A stretch of DNA of 64,000 bases from Poa pratensis. Lineage: Eukaryota; Streptophyta; Magnoliopsida; Poales; Poaceae. The stretch covers positions 25,175,443-25,239,442 of the forward strand of contig CAMZMU010000055.1 in assembly GCA_947311845.1 (NCBI GenBank), in the 5' to 3' direction. The notes under the pieces were generated by a model. It did not search any database and was not told where the DNA came from. It saw nothing but the letters and a program-made list of their open reading frames with translations. The position numbers and the translations under genes were made by a program. Below are positions 1-11,900 of the stretch, one piece after another (position 1 is the first letter of the stretch; each line of letters starts with the position of its first letter).

Positions 1-205
1 ACTCCGCGATAGCGCGTACAACCCATCAGCGTGATAACGAAGTCCATCATGAGTTTGGCCATGAGTTGAAGCTCGCTTTGCCTAAAAAAAAAAAAATGTC
101 GCTCCTATAGCGAAGCGACGCACGTTAATCTTTCTCTGAACCAGTCTGCCGTCCCAGGGGGCGGCGCGGGCGTGGAGGTGGCGCTGGCATACAAAGGTTC
201 ATTTT
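1..205 (-). promoter_or_regulatory. Distal 5' flank of an off-window receptor kinase copy
   Basis: This stretch matches the upstream flank of gene C (about 52600-52990) in the same order. Shared blocks are an 'actccgcgatagcgc' segment, a 'gataacgaagtcc' segment, the 'tttctctgaaccagtctg' box (131-148) and 'ggcgctggcatacaaaggttcat' (about 179-203). In the four visible genes these blocks lie upstream of a minus-strand ATG, so the gene they belong to should start left of base 1. The assignment is by homology only; no coding sequence of that copy is visible. Confidence 0.6.
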
Positions 206-1150
206 TTTCTTTCAAAAAGTGAAAATTACTGCCGCCTCCTTTGCCGGTGTCTGCGTGTGAGGGGAGGCCCTGCTTCGGGACCTCCTATTTGCCTCGTTTA
301 GCGGCGCTCCACGCCCGTGCCGCCCGAAAGAAATCCAATCTGGACCGGGCCCATCTTCCTTCTTCTTCTTCTTCCTTCTTCCTCCATCCTCCACGCCCGC
401 GCCGCCCGAAAGAAATCCAATCGCTCGAGTGCTCGTCGACCCGTCCGCCGTCGCCATGGCTCCCCCGCCACCGTCGCCAGCGTAACCGCTTGCTACCGCC
501 ACCCGCGGCCGGCGCCGCTACCGTGTCGCCTCGCCGCACCGCCCTGCGCAATCCACACCCCACCGCCGGTCCGCCACCGCCCCGGGTCTCCCTCTAAAGC
601 CCCCCCCCTCCGGCGAGGACCCCCACCTCGAACCGCACCCGCACCCCCTAGTTAAGATTATTCCTCGCCTCCACCGGCGATGCCGCGACCAGCCGCGACG
701 TCCCCGTCTCCGGCGAGGTCCTGGCCTCACCTCCGACGGGGCGTCGCGGCCAACCACGTCGTCCCCGTCGTCGGTGAGTTCTGCGGGTACGGTCTTCGTC
801 TTCCTTCCGTGAATGATGCGCGAGCGACGGGGAGGGAGGGGTGTACGGCGCGAGAGCGATTTGCCGCCTTTGCCCCCTGCTTCGCTGCAGAGCTGTGGGC
901 CTCGACGCCGTCCTAACAAAGCACGCGTAACTCGGCTCGGTACGGCCGTTCTGCGCTTGTCGAGCCTAAGCCCAAGAGCTGAGCAGGCCCATAAGGCTGT
1001 ATCACCTTCGTCTTCACTCACGGCACAGGTTGCCCGCCGCGGCGCCGCCATCGATCAGGGAACTGCTTGCTGTGCTGCAGTGTTTATGCTGCCCCAATCT
1101 CTTGCGGAGCTCAGGTTTTGAGGCGCAGGTGAAGGAGTAGGCGCTACAGC
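206..1150. other. GC-rich segment, no supported gene
   Basis: The segment is GC-rich and full of proline/arginine/alanine-coding open frames on both strands, as expected by chance in such DNA. A pyrimidine run (about 358-385, CTT-rich) resembles a grass 5' UTR. A roughly 36-bp direct repeat, 'ccacgcccg(t/c)gccgcccgaaagaaatccaatc', occurs at about 310-342 and 391-422. It could be a promoter/first-exon fragment of an unrelated gene or part of an unrecognised transposon. I recognise no conserved protein domain in it. Confidence 0.35.
310..422 (+). repeat. Direct repeat of ~33 bp, two copies
   Basis: The sequence ccacgcccgYgccgcccgaaagaaatccaatc occurs twice, starting about 81 bp apart, and the copies differ at one base. 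The interval between them is the CTT-rich run. It may be a small segmental duplication within the GC-rich insert. Confidence 0.7.
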
Positions 1151-1700
1151 GCGCGGCCGACTCGAGGAACTGCCCGCGGCGGAAGACGACGGTTAGGTAT
1201 GTCATGTACCCCCCGTTGCATTTTTCGCAATCACATAGCATCAGAATCATCGTGAGCTCAGGTACCACCAACTCGCGCATAGTCACTCCATCGCGTATAA
1301 TCTCGTGATAGTCGATGGGCTCCGGAAACGATCGGATGTTTTGGTACAAGGAACAAGTATTAACCCAAAGGAGAGATTAGTCTCGGATGGAAGAGACGTT
1401 GGGGAATAGAAGGCGGAAATCTTAATCAGCAATTAAGCGGACCACTCGTCTTACGATTGGTTTGGAAGTATTAATGTACGAGTACCAATTGATACAGCAC
1501 CGAGTTCTCAAATGGAAGAGGATGTCAAGATTTGTTCGTCTCTCAAACAAGAAACAATATTAGAAACTGAAACTCAAAATGACTAAATTTGCAGTTTGCA
1601 AACAGTCAATGAAGATTCAGTTAAGAAAATCACCAAACTTTGTCTAAGCAGATGCAACATAACCCAATAGGCCTCTTGAACCTGTCTGTTGTGCGACATA
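1150..1700. pseudogene. Relic downstream flank of a deleted receptor kinase copy
   Basis: The block resembles the DNA downstream of the other copies (about 2240-2900, 25330-25920 and 48360-48900). Shared marks are a 'gaactgcc..cgg' segment, 'tc.tgatagt.g..gaactc.ggaaa.gat', and 'atcaccaaactttgtctaagcagatgcaac' (about 1630-1665), which matches the 3' UTR just after the stop codons of A and C. The kinase exon expected next is absent; the sequence leaves homology at about 1670. I infer that a further receptor kinase once stood here and was deleted down to its downstream flank. Confidence 0.45.
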
Positions 1701-1894
1701 AAAAAACCCATAGCAGATTCAAAGTGCAGTTCAGTACTCAGTTGTTCCACTATTAAAAGTGTTCTTGCCTGTTGAATAAAATATGCATGGGTGCCAATCA
1801 TCAAACAATATGTTCACACAAATTTAATTTCTTGGATGGATTTTTTTTCCGATACATAATAATGCTTTCGAAATATGTTCCACCATGCATGAAA

Positions 1895-2916
1895 GATGAA
1901 TAATGTCCATTTAACTCAATAAATTATTTCATTAACAAAGATTGTAAACTTCAACGTGTCAATTTCTTTCTTCAGGACAAAAGATAACTATGAACTTGTG
2001 CGGTGACATCGTCTCTATTGTAACACATTTTTTAGCAGGCCTCTATAGTTGTACATGGGTACGGTTGCATCCCTAAATGAGCAGGCCATTAACATTTGAC
2101 CTTCTCCTGTCTGGGCAGCTGCGGGATCATGTACGACACGCCTCACTTGGCCCATTTCTTCACCTCCCACTACCCTTACCACTTAAACAAGGGACAAGGC
2201 CACCGCAGCACCACAACACTGCCATCGAGTGGGGAACTACTAACTCTGCCGAGTGCTACACTCAATCTCAGTGCTTGCCTGGTACATCATGGGTTTCCCA
2301 GTGGAGGGAAAGAGACGTTGCAGTGAGTGGTCGAGTCGACGAACTGCCCGCGGGCACCGGACGATCAGGGTTACATATGTCATGTGTTCGGATTTCTGCC
2401 TTTACATGGCATCAGAATCCTCCTTGCTAAGGTGCCAACTTTCATAGTGGCTCCATCCAGTATGATCTTGTGATAGTGGAAGAACTCTGGTAATGATTTA
2501 ATTTGGTAAAACCTGTATTTGAATCTAATCCCATAGCCTTTCAAAACAGAGTGGGGGATGGCAAAATGTTTAAGCAGACCACTTGTTTTAGGATTGGTTT
2601 AGTATAGAGACCTTAATGTACGACCAATTAATAGATGCTTCATGGCTGAAAACTAATTGATCTAAATGGAGAAGCTCACATAAAAGATACCTCACCCGAA
2701 CAACCCCCTATGGAGTGGTGGAACAAAATTACTATACACATCCCTCCCAAAATAAAAGAGTGAAGTAAGGCTGTCATAGTACACAAGCAACTGAACAAGA
2801 TTAAAATTTGAAAATCAGTACATTTTAGTATTATTGACAATCAACAACAATACAGTTGAGCAAATTACCAAACTTTTCTAAGCACATGCAACAATAACTT
2901 TGTGGGTATTTTCCTT
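1895..2916. other. Downstream flank and 3' UTR of gene A (paralogous intergenic block)
   Basis: This minus-strand 3' region of gene A is homologous to the block at 24955-25920 plus 38423-38766, for example 'aatgtcc.tttaactcaataaat' at about 1904 and 24966. It also matches 48360-48916. The last ~220 bp before the stop codon share 'gtgaagtaaggatgccatagta(t/c)acaagca' with the flanks of B and D, so they are probably the 3' UTR. No gene is visible inside it. Confidence 0.55.
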
Positions 2917-5900
2917 TCACTGTCCAGAAATCATGCTTATTTCTGTCAGCCCGCCTGTATAACCAGACTGGGAGGAGGCCCCCTCGTTGCTTACACCAGA
3001 TATCATCAACCTGAACTGCTTTGTCATTTCAGTATCCATGGGGCTCTTACACCGAGGAGTCCCGGAAATGGACTGCTTTTTGCTTGAAAGAGCCGGCAAC
3101 AAAACTTTGAGCCTTGAAACGACATCTGCCATGGTCGGCCTTTCGCTAGATGCACTTTCGGCACAGTGCATGGCAAGGTCTACCACACTCTGCAGGGAAC
3201 TGACATCATATTGATCCAACAACCTCTTATCTACAATATCATGAATGCTTCCCTTAGCTATCTTTTGGCGCACCCAATTTGGTAGATGTACGGTTTGGGG
3301 GTCCTGAAATATTGGGGGCTGGCCAGTGATGATCTCCAAGAGGACAATGCCAAAGCTATAAACGTCTGTCTTGGTAGTGAGTTGAAAAGTTGCATGGTAT
3401 TCGGGATCAAAGTAGCCAATAGTGCCAGCAGCAACAGTAGATATATGTGTGTGAGCATCTTTAAAAGCCCGTGAAAGCCCAAAATCAGATATTATTCCCA
3501 CCAAATTCTTGTCCAGAAGGATGTTGGGGTCTTCACATCTCTGTGCACTATTGACGGGGTGCATAATTCATGTAGATACTCTAGTCCTGTAGTTTATTAA
3601 AACTTGTACTTTGTGAATACTCAATAGGCACATACATAATCTAAAGGAAAATACAAAATCATACCTTGTGCGGCATCAAGTGCAATATGAAGTCGTTGTT
3701 CCCAAGTCAAACTATAGATGTCTCCTGCATTAATTGATAACCAATTTAATTTATGTTCCATTTTATAGGTTCATGGTAGCATAAATGCTAAATTTTGTAC
3801 ACTCCGCAAATATTTAAGCTAACAAATGATGGTTACACATACAATGATTAACCATAGCAACAATTGGTATACTAAGATATGCGTAAATATTGACTTTGAC
3901 CTTTGACAAATGATTTCTTTTCCTCTTCTTAACGGAGCATATTTTGAATTTACGAAATATCTTTTTATGGTTATGAATGTATGACTCTAAATATGTAACT
4001 GTGGTAGCCTAAGTTTGTTAGGCAAATATTTATGACCATGTGATGGTGAGGACATTAAAAGTATCTCTAAAATTAGGCATATCAACTCAACTATGCTGAC
4101 GAGGAGAAATAACATTTTATGCAATCAACTAAACATTTAACAATGAAATCTAATTTTACACGAAAGTCCCGATTAGAGTACAATGTCAAAGCTATAGTAG
4201 TTTGATTTTAGAACTAAAATTTTATCTTGAAGACGTGTGTCAAATTTTGATTCCGCGAACCACAATATATTGATAAAATTTGAAAAGATGTACAACCCAG
4301 CCATCCAGGTGCATGTCCTCTCAGATGCAGATTTGGGTTCTTATTATTTAAAAAAATCCGTTGTAGGGGCTTTCCCTACCGCATTCCTTTCATTTTTTTG
4401 AAAAGTAGGTGATTTCCAAGTGTTTAGTGAGAACGGCTTGCATCTGGGAATATGTTTAGTTGTTAGTTTTGCAGGAGGTACAACCATGGCTTAACTTGTT
4501 TTTAAGATTGAACATATTTGGGTTTGAAAGGTCATTTCTTAATCCCTTGTGTTTTGTGTGTTAGGCAACAACACTAGTGATGATTTAATATGTGAATCAA
4601 GTGATGCAGGTTTTAGGTGATTAAAACATCTTTGCATCAAATCCAAAAAGGGAGCTGAAAAGAGCTTGCATTGTTGCTGAAGAAAGGGAATCGGATTATC
4701 CGATCAAGGCTGACTCGGAATATCCGATTCTCAAGGATTGCTCGAATTCGGCTAAGGACCTTAAAGCAACCAGTTTTATGGCGTACTGAAGTTTTCTGGA
4801 ATATCCGATTCTGGTTGATTCGGATTATCCGATCGTCAATGATTGCTCGAATTCGGCTAAGGACCTACAAGCAACCAAGTTCTGGGGCGTACTGAAGTTT
4901 TCCGGAATATCCGATTCTGGCTGATTCGGATTATCCGGTGGTTTCGGATTATCCGGTACTCATTTGAATCGGAATATCCGACTCACCTGTCTGCAACGAC
5001 TAGATTTCGTGGAGCACTATATAAGGGTCTTCTCCTACCTTGAGAAGGGTACCACGACCAGAAATATCTTGCCCACCATTGTTGAAAGCTTGAAACTCCT
5101 AGATCTCTCTCTCTACCCACTCAAACACCTTGTCCTTCTAGGACTTGGGAGAGTTGACCTAGATCTACACTTCCACCAAAGCAATTTGTTTTCCCCATCC
5201 ATTCCTTTTGAGGAACTTGTTACACTTGGGTTCATTGGAACCCTAGACGGTCGTTGGTCGTTCTTGTGGCTTTGGGAGCCGCGGGGACTAGCCGGGAGCC
5301 TCCAATTGAGTTGTGGAGTCGTGCCCCGGCCTTGTGATTCTTGTGGCTTTGGAGCCGTGGAATTTGGTGAGAGCCTCCAATTCGGTTGTGGAGTGTGCCT
5401 CATCCTTGTAAAGGTTTGTTGCCGACCTCGAGGGCATCATATAGTGACTCGTGGAACTCCTCATTGGAGGATAACACGAGGGAGATACGGTGTGCCATAT
5501 CAAGGCTATTCGGGGCTCACTTGTGACCCCGCACCGCTCCAACGAAGACGTAGCTTCCATTGGGAAGTGAACTTCGGGAATCATCTCCGCGTCACCGTGT
5601 GGTTATCTCTTAACCTTCCTTTACTTGTATTGCTAGCTTAACTTGTTTAGAATATCTTGCTAGCTTGTTTATTGCTCATCATATAGGATTGTTCACCTAG
5701 TTGCATATCTAGAGAACTTATATTTGAGCAATTCCCAATTTGATTAAAAGAAAAAGAAAATTTGTAGTTGCCTATTCACCCCCCCTCTAGTCAACCTACT
5801 CGATCCTTTCAATTGGTATCAGAGCAAGGTCTCTTTATTAAGGGCTTAACAGCCTAAAGAGGAGGATGACTAGCGAGGAGGAGTTAAAACTTGCTAAGGA

Positions 5901-8900
5901 ACAACAAGAGAAAATGATCAAGAAAAACTTGAGAAAGAACTAAGTGAAGCGGGGATAACCCTACCGATGATAATGCCCCGGTCACCATGAAAGCCATGAT
6001 TGAACTCTTTGGGTTCATGAAGGCAAAATGGTGGACGATGTGTATACTCGGGTCATTAATAATCAAAATGCCTCCTCATCAACCGGTGCCTCTATCGTTG
6101 AGGCCTTGGTTGATAAGGATAACAAGAGAAACCTAAAATTAATGAGAAGCCCCCTCATAACTTTGCTCCACCTACTTCATATCTCACTCAAGTTCCACCC
6201 ACCCAACCTCATATAACCAACCTAAGTAGACCGCCTCCTAAGCTTGATAATACTCGTTATTTCACTTGGAAGAAATCTATGGAGTCTTATTTTCGCAGCT
6301 CATCGGTGCATCTTTGGAGGGTGGTACTACAAGGTTACAACCCGGTTGATCCCACCAACTTGACAAAGCAAGAAGAGATTGATGAACAACTTGATGCAAA
6401 CGCCAAATACATCCTTGAGAGTGCCATGACCGCCAATGATGAAGATCAAGTGCGAAATCTCAAAACCACCAAGGAGGCTTGGGATTTTCTCTCATCGGTA
6501 TATGAAGGAAATGAGGGCATTCAACGCTCCAACGACGCCATCCTTCAACATCAAGTGGACAACTTCATCATGCTAGAAGAAGAGACACCATCGATCTCTT
6601 CCGAAGACTCACCAAGCTTGTTGTGACCATGAGGGAAAATGGAAAGAAGGATATGGATGATGAATGGGTCAAAGCCAAGTTCCTCAAGACCATTGTTCCA
6701 TACAATGAAAATATGGTGATGAATCTCCATGCAAGAGCGGACTACAAAACAATGTCTCCCAATGACATATTGGCACAATTCGTCACCTATGATACCTTGA
6801 AGGCCACTTCCAAGTCTTCCATCAACCAAATTCGTGGCACGAAGAATCTTGCCTTGAAGGCCCATGTGGGAGAACATCCAAGATATGAAGAAGGCACGGT
6901 TGTTGATCGTGAAGAAGATTTGGAGGGTGAGCTCAATGAGGTTCTTGCTCTTGCCGCCACCAAGTTTTGGAACAAGAAGAATTTCAAGAGCAACCCCTCC
7001 CCACCAATGAAAAGAATGTGCTTCAATTGTGGAAAGGACAATCACCTTGTGAAGGATTGCCCTTATGAGAGAAGGGAGGATCATGGTGGTCAACTCATTC
7101 TAAAGAAGAACAAGTACCACCCCAAGCCTACCTTCATCAAGAGATCACCTCAAAAGGCTCTTGTGGCATCTACACAAGAGGAGTACGAGTCCGGTGGCGA
7201 GGAGGATAATGACTCAAGTGAAGAAGTAGGAATGGCGGCTCTTGCAATGGGCAAGCTTCCTCCTTCATTGGCACCCCTCTTCTCCGCCCCGAACGACAAC
7301 AAGATCTCCAAGCCTATGTGCCTTATGGCCAAGGAAACAAAGGTGATTTCCCCACCTAAAAGTATTATCTCCTCTAACCCATCTCTATTGGATTGTGTTG
7401 AGGATGTAGGGAAAAATGAGGGTGAGGACAAGATTACCCTCTTTGTGAACAAACTCCAAGGTCCAACCAAGAAAATGGTTGAGGCTCTCTTGTATCAATA
7501 TGGAGAAGCCAAGAACCTCTTGAGGAAAAGGAGGTTAGGATTTGTGAGCTCGAAGGGCATGCATGTGATCATGCCGATAAAATTGGTGAACTAGAAGATC
7601 AACTTGTTGAGGAACAATTGTTCCGGGAGCAACTTGAGGAGACACAAGCCAAGGATATCCAAGGCAAAAGAAACCTGTGAAACCTCTATTCAAGTTGCTA
7701 GTGATCTAAAAGTTAAAAATGATGAGCTTGTAGAGAGTCATAACAAACTCTTTGAGAGTTTTGAGCAACTTAGGGAAACCCACAAGGTGACCTCAAGTGA
7801 GCTCACCAAGCTCAAGGAGTCATATGCTAAATTACAAGCTCAATACATCTATGCTAGCTTCACCACATCTCATAATGATAAAGATGCAAATGCTTGTACC
7901 TCTAACCCTTTGTGTGTGAAGGCATCTCTTATTGAGGAGAACACTAGGTTGAAGGCCCAACTTGAGAAGGGTCTAGCCACTTGCATCCAAGGGGAGAAGA
8001 ACCTCAATGATCTTTTGAGCAATCAAAAGGGAGTGGTTGGCAAGGAAGGACTTGGGTTTACACCTAAGTCCAAGAAGGTCAACAAGAAGAAGAAGAAGCC
8101 TACTTCCCCTTCCAAAGATATTGTTTTTGTGAAGGAGGGGGAGTTGGCAAGACAAATGTCAACCCCATTATGATGGTGATGCCACTAGGGGCAATGCCAC
8201 TCACAATGACTTTGCGGGAAAATACAACCCTTCATATGTTCTTATGAAATCTAGAAATGGTTGTGTTTTTGCTAAATATGTTGGCACTTCATATGGAGAT
8301 GATTATCACTATGCTATTTGGGTTCCAAAGACCCTTGTGACTAACAAAAGAGGACCCATTCCAAAATGGGTACCTAAATCAAAGACTTGATTTCTTGTAG
8401 GACTTTTCTTCCGGTGGATCTTCATGGCTCATTGATAGTGGGTGTTCATCTCACATGACCGGAAGCAAAGAATGTAAAGGGCTTATTGAAACAATTACTC
8501 ACATTCTCTCATGTCACCGTTGGGAACAATGCAAGACTTAAGGTATTGGGATATGGCAAGGTAGTGATCACTCCGGAGTTATCCATTGAGAAGGTCCTCC
8601 TTGTTGAATCCCTTTCATATAATTTACTTTCCGTTGGTCAATTATGCAATGCCGGTTACACCGTTATCTTTAATAAATACCACGTGACCATCCTTTTCAC
8701 ACAATCTCTTAAAGTAGCCTTTGTTGGATTTCGTGAGAACGGTTTGTATGTGGTCGATTTCTCGAAAGAGACCACTCAAATTGCCACGTGTCTAATGGCT
8801 AAATCCGACAAGGGATGGCTTTGGCATCGCCGGCTAGGCCATGTCGGTATGAGAAATTTACAAACTCTTGTGAAGGGTGGACACGTGGTAGGACTAACCG

Positions 8901-11900
8901 ATGTTAATTTTTCCAAAGATCGTCCTTGTAGTGCTTGCATAGCCGGAAAGATGCATGAAAAGAATCACCCCAAGAAGACCATTATCTCCACTAAGAGGCC
9001 TTTGGAGCTCCTTCATATGGATCTCTTTGGGCCTCCCACATATGATAGTCTTGGTGGCAAGAAATATTGTTTGGTGATTGTGGATGATTATTCAAGATAT
9101 TGTTGGACTTTCTACATCAAGAGGAAGAGTGAAACTCAAAAGATATTCATTGACTTTGCAACCCTAGTTCAACGCCAATATGACTCCAAGATTTTGGCAA
9201 TAAGAAGTGACAATGGTACGGAGTTCAAGAATTACACTATGGATGATTTCCTAAGTGGGGAGGGCATTCAACACCAATATTCCGCTGCATATACTCCCCA
9301 ACAAAATGGTGTCGCCGAAAGGAAGAACCGCACTCTTATTGATATGGCAAGAACTATGTTGGCCGAATTTCATTCCCCATACAACTTTTGGGCCGAAGCC
9401 ATCAACACCGCTTGCCACTACTCAAACCGGCTCTTCTTTCGTCCTCTCATGGAAAAGACACCATATGAACTCCTTATCGGTAAAAAGCCAAGTGTCTCTT
9501 ACTTTCGTGTATTTGGTTGCAAATGCCATGTTTACATTAAAGGTTGCAATTGCTAAATTTGAATCTAGATCTTTTGATGGTATTCTTGTTGGATATGCCG
9601 CAAACTCTCATACTTATAGGGTCTACAACATATCCACCGGATGTGTTGAAGAATCTATGAATGTGGAGTTTGACGAGGATAATGGCTCCCAAGCGGGGCA
9701 TATTGATCATGATGATGTAGGTGATGAACCTCCATCTCAAGCCATAAGAACTATGGGCATAGGAGAACTTATTCCTATTGAAGAACCTATTGTTGATACT
9801 CAAGAAGAAGGAACAAGTTCTACTCAAGTTGAGCCATCCACCTCAACAATTGATCAACAAGATACAAGAACAAGAACAAGATCATGATCTTCATCCACAT
9901 GAACAAGAAATGGTCAAGACCCACCCAACTCTAGTGGAGAACAAGAACATCATGAACCCCAACTCCAAGAACTCCACTTCGGGTTGACCATGAACAAGAT
10001 GAAGGCAATGATGAAGATATTTGTGTTGGTGAAACAATTGGTCAAGCCATGGAACGCCGGTCATCGGCGTGCATCAAAATTGGATTATCAACAACACTTC
10101 AAAGAAATATCCTTGGGAGTATCGTAGGGTGTGTCCACACGCAATCAATTATCTAACTTTTGTGGTCATGTCTCTTGTTTGTCTAGCTTAGAACCTCTCA
10201 AGGTATATGATGCTCTTGAAGATATGGATTGGGTTGCGGCTATGCATGAAGAGTTGAACAACTTCGAGCGCAACAAAGTGTGGTCATTAGTTGAAAGACC
10301 CAAAGACACATGCCATAATGTCATTGGAACCAAGTGGATATTTAAGAACAAGCAAGACTCACATGGTCAAGTCATCCGCAACAAAGCAAGATTGGTTGCA
10401 CAAGGCTACACCCAAATCGAAGGAGTCGACTACGGTGAAACCTATGCCCCCGTTGCTAGACTTGAATCCATTCGCTTACTAATTGCTATGCATCTACTCA
10501 TAAAATTACTTATATCAAATGGATGTTAAAAGTGCTTTCTTAAATGGTCCACTAAATGAATTGGTGTATGTAAACAACCTCCGGGTTTCGAAGACCCTAA
10601 ATTTCCTAACCACGTCTACTTACTACATAAGGCTCTTTATGGGCTCAAGCAAGCTCCACGTGCTTGGTATGATCATCTCAAGGAGTTCTTAGTAGACCGT
10701 GGCTTTGAAATTGGGGTAATAGATCCCACCTTTTCACAAAAAGGATAAATGGAGAGTTTTTCGTATGCCAAATATATGTTGATGATATTATCTTTGGTTC
10801 TACTAACCGTGATTTAGTGATCAATTCTCTAAGCTAATGACCAAGGAATTTGAGATGTCCATGATGGGAAAATTGAATTATTTTCTTGGCTTTGAAATCC
10901 ACCAATTTCGAGAAGGAACATTCTTATGTCAAGCCAAGTATATTAAGGACATGCTCAAGAAATTTGACATGAACAATGCCAAGCCATATAAGTTTCCCAT
11001 GGACTCCAAGGCGGATCTTCACTTAGATCCGGATGGTAAGGAAGTTGATCAAAAGCTTTATCGTTCTATGATTGGATCTTTGCTTTACCTTTGTGCATCT
11101 AGACCGGATATTATGTTTAGTGTGGGTATGTGTGCAAGATTCCAATCAAGTCCTAGGGAAAGTCATGAAACCGCGGTTAAAAGGATTCTAAGATACTTGA
11201 TGGATACTCCTAACTATGGTCTTTGGTACCCCCATGGGACAAGTTTTGCGGGTTGCAAAATGGATAGAAAATCAACTTCGGGTACTTGCCAATTCCTTGG
11301 TAGGTCTCTTGTGAGTTGGTCTTCCAAGAAGCAAAATTGTGTGGCCTCGTCCTCCACCGAAGCCGAATACATTGCCGCCGGAAGTTGTTGTGCACAATTA
11401 TTATGGATGAGGCAAACTTTAAAGGATTATGGTGTCATTTGTGACAAAGTGCCTCTTTTATGTGACAATGAAAGTGCCATCAAAATTGCTCACAATCCGG
11501 TTCTTCATGGGAAGACCAAGCATATTGAGATCCGGTATCATTTTATTCGAGATCATGTTGAGAAGGGTGATATTGCAATCAAGTATGTCAACACCAAGCA
11601 TCAACTCGCCGATATGTTCACAAAGCCTCTTGGTGAAGCAAGATTCAAGGAGTTGAGAGGAGAACTTAATGTGGTGGACATAAGCAATTGGATTTAGTGG
11701 ACTTCTTGCATACCTACCCATATTAGACGATATTCATTTGGTTTGGATGTAGGCATGGACATAGGGGGAGTGCGGTCCTAATCCATTGGACTATCCCTCC
11801 CCCCATTATGCCGATAGTAAGAACTCATTTTGTCTCTATATTTTCATTTCATGAATTGTGAGCTTAAATGACGAGTAGTGGCCGTGAACCCAAGATACAT

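Noticed and set aside
241..1121. Several overlapping open frames on both strands (up to 177 codons)
   Set aside because: GC-rich DNA rarely contains stops; the translations are Arg/Pro/Ser low complexity and unlike any family.
1014..1349. 111-codon minus-strand frame
   Set aside because: It lies in the repeated downstream block; homologous blocks at 2330, 25400 and 48400 do not keep the frame.
36..2640. tRNA or snoRNA genes in intergenic stretches of the array
   Set aside because: No A-box/B-box pair or cloverleaf was seen; the tRNA-like matches in the window are retrotransposon primer-binding sites.
5113..5641. Open frames in the Sirevirus LTRs (also 15332-15954)
   Set aside because: They lie inside LTR R/U5 sequence, differ between the two LTRs by shifts, and have no domain.
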